Assembly (NCBI RefSeq): GCF_003667565.1
Contig: NZ_RCUX01000011.1
Coordinates: 53,939-117,938, forward strand
Origin: Mycetocola tolaasinivorans
Lineage (GTDB): Bacteria; Actinomycetota; Actinomycetes; Actinomycetales; Microbacteriaceae
Direction: 5' to 3'
DNA: 64,000 nt
The notes under the pieces were generated by a model. That model was given only the letters and a program-made list of their open reading frames with translations. It ran no database searches and was not told the origin of the DNA. Position numbers and translations under genes: made by a program. Each line of letters begins with the position of its first letter. Position 1 is the stretch's first letter. Below are positions 18,562-26,294 of the stretch, in pieces.

Positions 18562-19761
18562 ATGCGCACACCTGAACGGCCAGACCCCGCGGGCGCGGCC
18601 GCCACCGTAGTGCGGGAGCACACGGCCTGGGCGTCTATTCTGCTCCTGATGCTCACCAGCTTCATGCTCGTGGTCGCTGAGTTCCTACCGCCCAGCCTTC
18701 TGCCCGCGATGTCCGCGGCCCTCGGGATTACCGAGGGTCAGGCCGGACAGGCCGTCACTGCAACGGCGCTAGCCGGCTTTGTCGCCGGCCCAACCGTGGG
18801 GATACTCTTCCCCCGACTTGATCGCCGAACCCTGCTCGTTCTGCTCGCGGTGGCCGCGGCACTCTCCAGCGCCCTGGTGGCGCTCTCGGCCAGCTATGTG
18901 ATGCTCCTGGTCGCTCGGCTGCTGCTGGGCGCGGCCCTCGGCGCCTTTTGGGCAATGTCCATCGCGATCGCCGCCCGGCTCTCAGCCCCGCACCGGTTGG
19001 GGCGCGCCATCATGATCGTCAACACCGGCCCCACCGCGGCCACCGTCGCCGGTGTTCCGGTTGGAACCTATCTGGGCTCCGTCATGGACTGGCGGTTGAT
19101 CTTTGCCGCGGTCGCCGTTCTCACGGTGCTGGTTGGTTTCGCCCTACGCGCGGTCCTGCCGCAGATCAGCCCCGCTCCCTCCGGCGGCGGATTCCGATCA
19201 CTGGGGGAGACCCTGCGCATCCCGGGCATCCGACAGGGACTCACGGGACACATGCTGACCGTGCTGGGGCACTTCATCGCGTTCACCTACATTCTCCTTG
19301 TGATTGCCCGGGTTCCCGGGCTCGATGCGGCGGCCATCGCACTGCTCCTCGTCGTATTCGGGGTGGGCGGTGTTGTCGGAAACCTGGTGATTGGGCTGCT
19401 CGTTGATCGCCATCTGGCGGTGCTTCGCTTTGTTGTACCGGCGCTGATCGGAACCTCAATCGCGCTCCTCGCCGCACTCCCGGGCCAGCACTGGGTGGTC
19501 ATTACGGCAATGACGACGTGGGGAATTGGGTTTGGTGCCTGGCTCACGACGCTGAGCACCTGGATGGGCCGCGTGGTTCCCGATCGCATGGAGTCCGGTG
19601 GCGGACTCGTCGTGGCCGGTTTCCAGCTGGCAATTGCCGTGGGGGCCGGGATCGGTGGGCTCCTCATCGACGGATTGGGAGTTGTTCCGGCCCTGACCAT
19701 TGCCGCGGCATCGGCCCTGGCCGGCGGGGTGGTTTTTGGGACCGCCCGCACCACGCGCTGA
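18562..19761 (+). CDS. MFS transporter (DHA1-type efflux)
   Basis: About 399 aa with twelve predicted membrane helices. Loop 2-3 shows GPTVGILFPRLDRRTLLV, close to the MFS motif A pattern. Start placed at ATG 18562, which has GAGGGG seven bases upstream; ATG 18541 is also in frame and overlaps the ridA stop by 8 bases. Likely drug or metabolite efflux pump, co-transcribed with ridA under the same operator. Confidence 0.88.
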   Translation: MRTPERPDPAGAAATVVREHTAWASILLLMLTSFMLVVAEFLPPSLLPAMSAALGITEGQAGQAVTATALAGFVAGPTVGILFPRLDRRTLLVLLAVAAALSSALVALSASYVMLLVARLLLGAALGAFWAMSIAIAARLSAPHRLGRAIMIVNTGPTAATVAGVPVGTYLGSVMDWRLIFAAVAVLTVLVGFALRAVLPQISPAPSGGGFRSLGETLRIPGIRQGLTGHMLTVLGHFIAFTYILLVIARVPGLDAAAIALLLVVFGVGGVVGNLVIGLLVDRHLAVLRFVVPALIGTSIALLAALPGQHWVVITAMTTWGIGFGAWLTTLSTWMGRVVPDRMESGGGLVVAGFQLAIAVGAGIGGLLIDGLGVVPALTIAAASALAGGVVFGTARTTR

Positions 19762-19831
19762 TCCGATTCCCAAACCCGGCATAAATGCGATAGACAGAGG
19801 GGCGGGATGAGTTGAGCCGAAAGAGAGACCC

Positions 19832-20383
19832 ATGAGACCCAGCAATCGTGAAAAGATCCTTTCCGCCGCCTACGGCGTAGTGGAAAGGGAGGGCGTCTCT
19901 GCGGTGACCTTTGAGGCGGTGTCTGCCGCATCGGGGATATCCCGCGGCGGACTGCTCTATCACTTCCGCTCCAAGGAGGAGCTACTCCTCGCTCTTCACG
20001 AGTATCTCGCGCAGCGCTGGGAAGAGCGTCTGATCGAGGCGCTCGGCCGTGCTCCCGAAGAGGCCACCGCCGATGAGAAGATCGCCGCCTACGCGCGAGT
20101 GAGCGCAAGAAGTGCCAGCGGTCCCGAGCTGCTGTTGATCCTGGAGTCGTCAATTCATAGTGAGCTGCGACGGCCCTGGTCGGCCGTCCTTGCTGAGTGG
20201 ACGCCCAATCTGGCAGGGGTCTCACCCGAGGACCCGGTGGCCCTCGACCGGCTGCTGGCGGTGCTCGCAGCAAACGGACTGTGGGCGAGCGAGGCCATCA
20301 GCGACGTGAGAATCCCCGCCGAGCTCCGCGGTGCCCTCGCGGAGCGCATCTCGGGCATGCTCGAGAGCCCCTCCGCCCCCTAG
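19832..20383 (+). CDS. TetR-family transcriptional regulator
   Basis: 183 aa. The N-terminal HTH domain is clear (AAYGVVEREGVSAVTFEAVS then GISRGGLLYHFRSKEELL), followed by a ligand-binding helical domain. AAAGAGAG precedes the ATG. About 70 bases after the MFS gene on the same strand, so it probably represses the ridA-MFS promoter through the dyad at 18031-18054. Confidence 0.92.
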   Translation: MRPSNREKILSAAYGVVEREGVSAVTFEAVSAASGISRGGLLYHFRSKEELLLALHEYLAQRWEERLIEALGRAPEEATADEKIAAYARVSARSASGPELLLILESSIHSELRRPWSAVLAEWTPNLAGVSPEDPVALDRLLAVLAANGLWASEAISDVRIPAELRGALAERISGMLESPSAP

Positions 20384-20427
20384 CCCAGCATCTGTCGTAC
20401 TGCTCTCGTCTACACAGTGCTCTTGTC

Positions 20428-20475
20428 CACACAGCGGCGGCCACCTCGGATATCCGGGGTGGCCGCCGCTGTGTG
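20428..20475. terminator. Long hairpin between convergent tetR and MFS genes
   Basis: 18-bp perfect stem (CACACAGCGGCGGCCACC) with a 12-base loop that itself contains GGATATCC. It separates convergent genes; no U tract follows on the plus strand. Confidence 0.6.
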
Positions 20476-20522
20476 CTGTACCGAGCCAGTCGCAAATCGT
20501 GCCGGTTTCGGCAGGGTGATCG

Positions 20523-21782
20523 CTAGGCTGCGGGGGCGATCGGTCCCGTTTCGGGGTGCGCCGAGTGCTCGGCTCGTCCGGCCTCGCGCTCCAGGCGGCG
20601 ATCGGTGCGGGAGAGGAGCTGCGCGATCAGGGCGATGAGCGCGCTCGCCGCCATGACGAGGCCGTACAGGGTCGCGACGGTGGCGAGTCCAAGAACGGGT
20701 TCGAGCGCTCCGGCAATGAGAACCGGGACGCCGAAGGACAGGTAGCTGACCACGTAGATGGCCGAGAGGAGCCCGGCGCGATGCTGGGGCTCGGCGGTGG
20801 CGGTCAGCATGCGCAGCGGTGCCTGGAAGCCCGCACCAAATCCGATGCCACCCACGATGCTGGCGGTGATCAGGAGCGCGAAGCTCTCGACATCCACCGC
20901 GACCACCATGAGTACGGAACCGGCGATGAGCCCCACGAGCCCCGCCAGAAGCGCGTGCCGGGGATTTACCCCGCGTGTGACGACCCCGGTCGCAGCCCCG
21001 ATCAGGGTAAACAGGCCGATCAGAAGCCCGGGGAGCAGGTGGTCGGTGAGATCAAAGCGCGCAATCAGAATGGACGGAAGCATGGCGAGGAACAGGCCAC
21101 CGAGGCCCCAGCTCGCGGCAAACGCGCCGGCCAGTGCTCCGAACAGCGAGCGGGAGGCGGTGGGGATCGCGAGGGTGGGGCGCAGTGATGCGAGGCCGCC
21201 CGGGCGCCGCGTCACGGTTTCGGGAACCCAGATCAGCGCTACGGCGAGTGCAATGAGCAGAATCGTGAAGCTTGCATAGACGGTGAATGCCGGATTGGGG
21301 GCAAAGCGGGTAAGGAAACCGGAGACGATGGCCCCGAACGCGAGCCCCACCGGCGGGACCGAGCCGTTCAGTGTGGCGGCCAGGGCGGTGTTGCCGCGGG
21401 GTGCGTTATCGAGCATTGCCGCGCCGAGGGTGCCCATCATGAGGCCCACCGAGCCACCCTGCACGATGCGGGCGAGGATCAGTGTGCCCGGCCCGCTCGC
21501 GAACATGAAAAACCCCATCGCGATCAGCAGCCCCGCCAGCCCGATCGCGATGAGGGGCTTGCGACCGATGTAGTCCGAGAGCGCCCCCGCGGTGAGGAGC
21601 GTGACGAGCAACCCGCCCACGTACACCGCAAAAACCGTGGTGGTCAGGAGTGGCGTGAGGTGCCACTCCGCGCTGTAGAGCGGGTACAGCGGTGAGGGCG
21701 CTGAGCCCGTGGCGATTGCGGTGAGGAGGATGCCGGCGAGGATCCAGATGCCGCCGCGGCGGCCGGAAACCAAGGAAATCAA
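20523..21782 (-). CDS. MFS transporter
   Basis: 419 aa, twelve helices, with motif A-like GALSDYIGRKPLIAIGL after helix 2. TTG start at 21782 supported by AGGAAGG seven bases upstream on the minus strand. It is divergent from an ArsR-type regulator and shares a 100-base control region with two operator dyads, so it is most likely the efflux pump controlled by that regulator. Substrate unknown. Confidence 0.88.
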   Translation of the reverse strand: MISLVSGRRGGIWILAGILLTAIATGSAPSPLYPLYSAEWHLTPLLTTTVFAVYVGGLLVTLLTAGALSDYIGRKPLIAIGLAGLLIAMGFFMFASGPGTLILARIVQGGSVGLMMGTLGAAMLDNAPRGNTALAATLNGSVPPVGLAFGAIVSGFLTRFAPNPAFTVYASFTILLIALAVALIWVPETVTRRPGGLASLRPTLAIPTASRSLFGALAGAFAASWGLGGLFLAMLPSILIARFDLTDHLLPGLLIGLFTLIGAATGVVTRGVNPRHALLAGLVGLIAGSVLMVVAVDVESFALLITASIVGGIGFGAGFQAPLRMLTATAEPQHRAGLLSAIYVVSYLSFGVPVLIAGALEPVLGLATVATLYGLVMAASALIALIAQLLSRTDRRLEREAGRAEHSAHPETGPIAPAA

Positions 21783-21804
21783 GGGGGTGCCTTCCTGGCG
21801 AGGG

Positions 21805-21826
21805 TAGTACGAGTTTTGTCGTACCT
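21805..21826. promoter_or_regulatory. Operator 1, MFS/ArsR intergenic region
   Basis: TAGTACGA, six bases, TCGTACCT: dyad of the form TAGTACKA-N6-TCGTACYW. Nearest the MFS gene. Confidence 0.75.
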
Positions 21827-21831
21827 GAGAA

Positions 21832-21853
21832 TAGTACTACCAAAGTCGTACTA
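21832..21853. promoter_or_regulatory. Operator 2, MFS/ArsR intergenic region
   Basis: TAGTACTA, six bases, TCGTACTA: second copy of the same dyad, centred 27 bp from the first. It lies just upstream of the -10 box of the regulator gene. Confidence 0.75.
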
Positions 21854-21867
21854 AGGCGTGAACGCTG

Positions 21868-21873
21868 TAGACT
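21868..21873 (+). promoter_or_regulatory. -10 box for leaderless regulator gene
   Basis: TAGACT followed by seven bases and the ATG at 21881. Confidence 0.5.
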
Positions 21874-21880
21874 GTGGGGC

Positions 21881-22228
21881 ATGACAACGCAGTTGCTGCC
21901 GCAGGCCGGCCAGGAGGAGCGTCTGGAACAACCGGAGGCTCAGGACATTCGGCTCGACGTGGTGTTTGCCGCGCTGTCTGACCCGCTGCGGATCACCATC
22001 GTTAAACGACTCATGGGTGAGGGCGACGACGTCTTCCGTTCCTGCACCTGGGTGGGCATTGACCGCCCCAAATCCACGCTGACCCATCACTTCCGCGCGC
22101 TGCGCGAGGCCGGGATCATCGAGCAGCGTCGATTTGGTACCGAGCGCCGCAGCCGGGTGCGAGTGGCGGATCTGAGTGCACGGTTCCCCGGGCTCCTGGA
22201 ACTCGTGGCGGCGGCACCGCTCGAATAG
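21881..22228 (+). CDS. ArsR-type winged-helix transcriptional regulator
   Basis: 115 aa. A winged-helix domain is visible: FAALSDPLRITIVKRL (helix 1-2) and PKSTLTHHFRALREAGIIEQ (recognition helix), then a wing with GTERRSRV. No Cys-x-Cys metal site is seen, so it may sense an organic ligand rather than a metal. Divergent from the MFS gene; two identical-type operators between them suggest it represses both. Confidence 0.9.
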   Translation: MTTQLLPQAGQEERLEQPEAQDIRLDVVFAALSDPLRITIVKRLMGEGDDVFRSCTWVGIDRPKSTLTHHFRALREAGIIEQRRFGTERRSRVRVADLSARFPGLLELVAAAPLE

Positions 22229-22264
22229 CCGCGCGAGCGTACGCCGCGTGCAGCAATGCGCAAT

Positions 22265-22290
22265 CGGCCGACCCCGCACGGGGTCGGCCG
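22265..22290 (+). terminator. Terminator after the ArsR-type gene
   Basis: 11-bp perfect stem CGGCCGACCCC with a four-base loop, followed by TTTCTGGTT. Confidence 0.75.
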
Positions 22291-22307
22291 TTTCTGGTTG
22301 TGTGATG

Positions 22308-22601
22308 CTAGCTGGCGGGGGAGGCCCAGGCAGCGAGTGCCGCGCGGATCGCCTCCGACCGGCCGAGGTTTTCTCGCTCGGCGCGGGCCATGAGCGCGGC
22401 CAGTTCACTCTCGCTCAGGCGCACGGTGACTGCCTGCGAGGGCTCGGACGCGCGTGCGGGGCGCCCGGTGGGTCGGATGGTGGCGCCCGGGAACCCCTCC
22501 TCGGCGTTCTTGACGAGCCCGGCGATAACAGTCTCGGTGATCTCGACGCCGTCGATCTGGCCGTAGGAGCCGTTTTCGGGTGTTGCGATGCCGTTGTTCA
22601 T
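22308..22601 (-). CDS. Ribbon-helix-helix antitoxin-like protein
   Basis: 97 aa. The C-terminal half (about 50-95) carries a CopG-type pattern VTVRLSESELAALMARAE followed by SEAIRAALAAW. The N-terminal half is a low-complexity stretch that could wrap a toxin. Start at ATG 22601 with GGGAG upstream; it overlaps the stop of the preceding small gene by ATGA. In BrnTA-like pairs the RHH protein is the second gene and represses the shared promoter. Confidence 0.75.
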   Translation of the reverse strand: MNNGIATPENGSYGQIDGVEITETVIAGLVKNAEEGFPGATIRPTGRPARASEPSQAVTVRLSESELAALMARAERENLGRSEAIRAALAAWASPAS

Positions 22602-22858
22602 CTGAGTCTCCCTTGCATTTTGGTGACGGTGCTCTTGCGAGCGGGCATTGCGTGGATGATGAGGTACCTGGAGCCGCTCCCGAATGCGAGCGACGCGACC
22701 TCCCAGGGGAGACCCGAGCTGTCGAATGCCAGGCGGACGTATCGCGGGGGTACGCCATCGTAAATCGTCATTTCGTCGGTGCCAAACATCCACATGCGAG
22801 TGACTTCGTCGACGCTCAAACCCCGCTTGAGTGCCGACCGGTGAACCTGAACGTGCAT
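22598..22858 (-). CDS. BrnT-like putative toxin of a type II toxin-antitoxin pair
   Basis: 86 aa. The layout RGLSVDEVTRMW, then YVRLAFDSSG, then LIIHAMPARKS resembles the BrnT/RelE-like ribonuclease fold (helix-helix then beta sheet, with a late Arg in ARKS). It is first in a two-gene unit with an RHH protein, the usual BrnT-BrnA order. The identification is by pattern and context only; activity is not shown by the sequence. Confidence 0.6.
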   Translation of the reverse strand: MHVQVHRSALKRGLSVDEVTRMWMFGTDEMTIYDGVPPRYVRLAFDSSGLPWEVASLAFGSGSRYLIIHAMPARKSTVTKMQGRLR

Positions 22859-22874
22859 CGTGTGCCGCCGACCT

Positions 22875-22915
22875 GTTTCGTATACAAAACTACCCTAGTT
22901 TCGTGTACAAAACCA
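22875..22915 (-). promoter_or_regulatory. Double operator upstream of the toxin-antitoxin pair
   Basis: Two near-identical 18-bp elements (22875-22892 and 22898-22915, 23-bp period) of the form GTTTCGTRTACAAAAC; each is itself a near-perfect dyad around GTATAC or GTGTAC. Tandem dyads of this type fit cooperative binding by an RHH antitoxin. Confidence 0.65.
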
Positions 22916-23053
22916 TAGTTCGGAATAATGCGGCCTGGGGAGTTGCCGAGAGTGCGGGGGAGAAGTTCTCTCGAGAGTGAGCCTGTGGAAAGCTCCGGAG
23001 GTTCCCGCATGCCGTTTTGGTGGCCCCGCACGCGGCGCCGAGTGGTGAAACGA

Positions 23054-23087
23054 CGAAGGGCCCGGATCTTTCGACCCGGGCCCTTCG
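23054..23087 (-). terminator. Terminator after tRNA-Leu copy 1
   Basis: 12-bp stem CGAAGGGCCCGG with a ten-base loop just downstream of the tRNA on the minus strand, then TCGTTTC. Confidence 0.75.
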
Positions 23088-23093
23088 ATACTG

Positions 23094-23178
23094 TGCGCGG
23101 AAGGGGACTTGAACCCCTACGCCCTAATACGGGCACTAGCACCTCAAGCTAGCGCGTCTGCCATTCCGCCACCCGCGC
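23094..23178 (-). tRNA. tRNA-Leu (anticodon GAG), copy 1
   Basis: 85-nt class II tRNA. Acceptor GCGCGGG pairs with TCCGCGC (one G-U), anticodon stem CTAGC/GCTAG encloses the loop TTGAGGT with anticodon GAG, a long variable arm CCCGTATTAGGGC, and the T arm AGGGGTTCAAGTCCCCT. The 3' CCA is not encoded (CAC follows the discriminator A). Confidence 0.95.
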
Positions 23179-23518
23179 GGGTAACTTCCGATTTCTCGGC
23201 TTGATCGCTTTCGTGACCGGCACTTGTCTTTCCGGCCGTGGCCGTTCCAACAGATAGAACACTACCAGAGACGCCACGCTCGTTTTGCTCGGTGGGTGTC
23301 GGGCGTATGTGCGTGTGGCCCGCTTGGTTCGCCAATTTCAGCGGTGTCGCCCGTGTTTTCCGGTGTGTCGCCGTCGGTGTTCTTCGTTCCTCGGGCCGTT
23401 TTTTGCGCGTTCGGATGCTGTCGGCCGCGAGTGTCGCGCCTTCGGTTCGCCCTTGCGGGACCACTTCGGGCGCTCCGAAAATAAGAAAGGGCACGGACCT
23501 TTCGATCCGAGCCGGAAA
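23179..23518. other. Non-coding region between tRNA-Leu copy 1 and the repeat array
   Basis: No convincing gene. The first 100 bases (23179-23280) resemble the region upstream of tRNA-Leu copy 2 (23946-24045) and should hold the tRNA promoter. A degenerate hairpin at about 23488-23514 (minus GGCTCGGATC/GGTCCGTGCC, followed by a T-rich stretch) may be the last terminator of the array. Confidence 0.55.
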
Positions 23519-23860
23519 ACGAGGAGAGGCCCGGATCTTTCGATCCGAGCCTTTCAGTTGTGTCTCAACACAGTGTGCTGCTGTAAACGGTACAGCGGGA
23601 ATTGAACCCCCACACGAGGAGAGGCCCGGATCTTTCGATCCGAGCCTCTCAGTACTGTCTCAACACAGTGTGCTGCTGTAAACGGTACAGCGGGAGTTGA
23701 ACCCCCACACGAGGAGAGGCCCGGATCTTTCGATCCGAGCCTCTCAGTACTGTCTCAACACAGTGTGCTGCTGTAAACGGTACAGCGGGAGTTGAACCCA
23801 AAAACGAGGAGAGGCCCGAATCCGAAGATTCGAGCCTCTCAGTACTGTCTCAACACAGTG
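23519..23860 (-). repeat. 95-bp tandem repeat array with hairpins and tRNA T-arm-like segments
   Basis: Three full 95-bp units start at 23519, 23614 and 23709; a fourth starts at 23804 and runs into tRNA-Leu copy 2. On the minus strand each unit has a hairpin (GAGAGGCTCGGATC ... GGGCCTCTC), then GGGGGTTCAACTCCC, which looks like a tRNA T arm, then a GCTGTA/TACAGC hairpin and CACACTGTGTTGAG. The same CACACTGTG follows the real tRNA 3' end. The hairpin nearest the tRNA keeps a U5 tract (CTCGTTTTTGGG) and has compensated stem changes; the others have lost the U tract. Confidence 0.85.
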
Positions 23861-23945
23861 TGCGCGGAAGGGGACTTGAACCCCTACGCCCTAATACGGG
23901 CACTAGCACCTCAAGCTAGCGCGTCTGCCATTCCGCCACCCGCGC
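23861..23945 (-). tRNA. tRNA-Leu (anticodon GAG), copy 2
   Basis: Same 85-nt sequence as copy 1, with anticodon GAG reading CUC/CUU and no encoded CCA. It is transcribed toward the repeat array, so its 3' trailer consists of the repeated hairpins. Confidence 0.95.
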
Positions 23946-24094
23946 GGGTAACTTCCGATTTCTCGGCTTGATCGCTTTCGCGACCGGCGTTTGTTGTCTG
24001 GGTGGTGGCCCGTCCAACGTGTAAAACATTACCAGACGCAAAACTCGCGTTTTTACCAACCGACACAAATCCATCATTGGGTTTGGATGCACGG

Positions 24095-24100
24095 TAGCCT
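24095..24100 (+). promoter_or_regulatory. -10 box for M20 peptidase gene
   Basis: TAGCCT, then seven bases to the ATG at 24108; leaderless arrangement. A GTG at 24102 would be too close. Confidence 0.45.
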
Positions 24101-24107
24101 TGTGAGC

Positions 24108-25424
24108 ATGACCGAGGCCCAGAATTACGCGGAATTTGCGCTCGATGAGACCGCAATCATCACCCGTGAACTTATCCAATTGAATACAACAAACTACGGC
24201 GACGGTGTGTCGGATGGGGAGACGGAGGCTGCGGAGTACGTCGAGGCGAAGCTGCGGGCGCTCGGGCTTGAGCCGCAGATGTTTGATGCCGCGCCGGGCC
24301 GCACGAGCGTGGTGGCGCGGGTTCCCGGTCGCAATCGCGATAAGGGTGCGCTCGTGGTGCACGGGCACCTCGATGTGGTGCCCGCTGATCCCGAGAACTG
24401 GTCGGTAGATCCGTTTGGTGGCGTGATCAAGGACGGCATGATCTGGGGCCGTGGTGCCGTGGATATGAAGAACATGGACGCCATGATTCTGACCTCGCTG
24501 GCCGATGTGATCGAGCGTGGTGGCCCCGAGCGTGATCTCGTGATTGCATTCTTTGCCGATGAGGAGAACGGCGGAATCTTCGGTTCGCACTACCTGGTGG
24601 ACAACCACCCGCACCTGTTCGAGGGCGCGACCGAGGCTATTAGCGAGGTGGGTGGGTATTCCGTCACCGTGAATGATCGGCGTGCGTACCTGCTGCAGAC
24701 CGGGGAGAAGGCGCTGGTGTGGGCGAAGCTCGTGGCTACCGGCACCGCCGCGCATGGTTCTCGAGTATTGCAGGACAACGCGGTCACCAAGCTCGCGCGT
24801 GCCGTGGCCGCGATCGGAACCATCGAGTGGCCGGTCCGGCTGACCGATACCACCGAGCAGCTCATCGCCTCCCTTGCGGGGCTCCTCGGTGTGGATCCGC
24901 AGCGCGTCGGGCCCGACGAGATCGCCCTCGCGACCGGCCCGGCCGGCGCGTTTATTCACGCTTCCCTGCGGACTACCAGTAATCCCACCATGCTGTCCGC
25001 CGGATACAAGCACAACGTGATTCCCGATCGCGCGGAGGCCCGAATCGACATTCGCTGCTTCCCCGGCGAGGAGGCCGCCGTGGTGGCGCAGCTCCAGGCC
25101 CTCATCGGTGACGAGGTGCGGATCGAAATCTCGCACCAGGACGTCGGCATCGAAAACCCCGTAACGGGCACCCTGGTGGACGCCGTCACGGCCGCCCTTG
25201 GAACCCACGATCCCGGTGCTCCGGTGCTCCCATATCTGCTGGCCGCGGGCACGGACAACAAGGCACTGTCTAAGCTGGGTATTGCCGGATATGGGTTCGC
25301 CCCGCTGAAGCTGCCGGCCGAACTTGATTTTCCGGCGATGTTCCACGGCGTGGACGAGTGTGTTCCCCTGGATGCTCTCGTGTTTGGCCGCGCGGTTCTC
25401 ACCGATCTGCTTCTTGACTACTAA
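24108..25424 (+). CDS. M20 family metallopeptidase (dipeptidase/acylase type)
   Basis: About 438 aa zinc peptidase. Metal-binding motifs: VVHGHLDVVPAD (His and Asp), GRGAVDMKNMDA (bridging Asp), FADEENGG (catalytic Glu and metal Glu), and a late HGVDECVP (metal His). A dimerisation lid domain lies at about residues 195-310. Cytosolic, no signal peptide. Start at ATG 24108 after the TAGCCT box rather than the longer frame that extends into the tRNA region. Substrate (dipeptides or N-acyl amino acids) unknown. Confidence 0.9.
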   Translation: MTEAQNYAEFALDETAIITRELIQLNTTNYGDGVSDGETEAAEYVEAKLRALGLEPQMFDAAPGRTSVVARVPGRNRDKGALVVHGHLDVVPADPENWSVDPFGGVIKDGMIWGRGAVDMKNMDAMILTSLADVIERGGPERDLVIAFFADEENGGIFGSHYLVDNHPHLFEGATEAISEVGGYSVTVNDRRAYLLQTGEKALVWAKLVATGTAAHGSRVLQDNAVTKLARAVAAIGTIEWPVRLTDTTEQLIASLAGLLGVDPQRVGPDEIALATGPAGAFIHASLRTTSNPTMLSAGYKHNVIPDRAEARIDIRCFPGEEAAVVAQLQALIGDEVRIEISHQDVGIENPVTGTLVDAVTAALGTHDPGAPVLPYLLAAGTDNKALSKLGIAGYGFAPLKLPAELDFPAMFHGVDECVPLDALVFGRAVLTDLLLDY

Positions 25425-25448
25425 CCACCACGAAAGAAAGTCACTCGC

Positions 25449-26294
25449 GTGGAATTTATTAACGCCATAATTTTGGGCCTGGTGCAGGGCCTGACCGAGT
25501 TCCTTCCGGTCTCCTCCAGCGCCCACGTTCGCATCGTGGGTGCGTTCCTCGGTACCGGAGAAGACCCGGGTGCACGGTTCACCGCGATCATCCAGATCGG
25601 TACCGAGCTGGCCGTGATCCTGTACTTCTGGAAGGACATCGTCCGGATCATCGGGGCCTGGTGCAAGGCCCTGGTGGGGAAGGTTCCGCGCAGCAATCCC
25701 GACGTCAAGATGGGCTGGCTGATCATCCTCGGCTCGATCCCGATCGTTGTTCTGGGTGTGCTGTTCAAGGACGACATCGAGACCACGTTCCGCTCGCTGT
25801 ACTTCACCGCAACCACGCTGATCGTGTTTGGCCTCATTCTGGGTCTGGCTGACTGGCTCGGAAAGAAGCAGCTGCGCCTCAAGGACCTCACCTACGGGCA
25901 CGGCATCATCTACGGATTCGCTCAGGCTCTCGCGCTGATTCCCGGCGTATCGCGCTCGGGTGGCACGATCACCGCGGGTCTGGCCCTCGGCTACACCCGG
26001 AAGGCCGCCGCTCGCTACGCGTTCCTGTTGGCCATCCCGGCCGTGATGGGTGCCGGTTTCTACCAGGTGTATCAGGCGTTCACCGATACCTCGGGTGCGC
26101 CCGAGCCCTTCGGTGTGGCCTCCACCATCGTCGCGACCATCGTGGCGTTCGTCGTGGGCCTCGTCGTGATCGTGTTCTTCATGAACTACATCTCGCGCCG
26201 CAGCTTCATGCCGTTTGTGATCTACCGCGTGCTGCTCGGCATCGCGCTGTTCATCCTGCTGGGTACCGGGGTGCTGTCCGCATATGGCAACTAG
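25449..26294 (+). CDS. uppP: Undecaprenyl-diphosphatase
   Basis: Membrane phosphatase (281 aa, about eight helices) that recycles undecaprenyl pyrophosphate for cell-wall synthesis. Both family motifs are intact: [13 protein letters not shown] near the N-terminus and [13 protein letters not shown] near the middle. GTG start with GAAAGAAAG upstream, 24 bases after the peptidase stop, so probably in the same transcript. Its end overlaps the mshC start by 11 bases. Confidence 0.96.
   Translation: MEFINAIILGLVQGLTEFLPVSSSAHVRIVGAFLGTGEDPGARFTAIIQIGTELAVILYFWKDIVRIIGAWCKALVGKVPRSNPDVKMGWLIILGSIPIVVLGVLFKDDIETTFRSLYFTATTLIVFGLILGLADWLGKKQLRLKDLTYGHGIIYGFAQALALIPGVSRSGGTITAGLALGYTRKAAARYAFLLAIPAVMGAGFYQVYQAFTDTSGAPEPFGVASTIVATIVAFVVGLVVIVFFMNYISRRSFMPFVIYRVLLGIALFILLGTGVLSAYGN

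Noticed and set aside
22928..23152. 74-codon plus frame after the toxin-antitoxin operator
   Set aside because: Overlaps the tRNA terminator and tRNA gene; no ribosome site or leaderless promoter.
23224..23681. Short plus-strand frames between the tRNA-Leu genes
   Set aside because: They cross the repeat array and tRNA promoter, are Cys/Arg-rich, and have no ribosome site.
23519..23860. CRISPR array
   Set aside because: The 95-bp units are direct copies without unique spacers and contain terminator and tRNA-like parts; no cas genes nearby.
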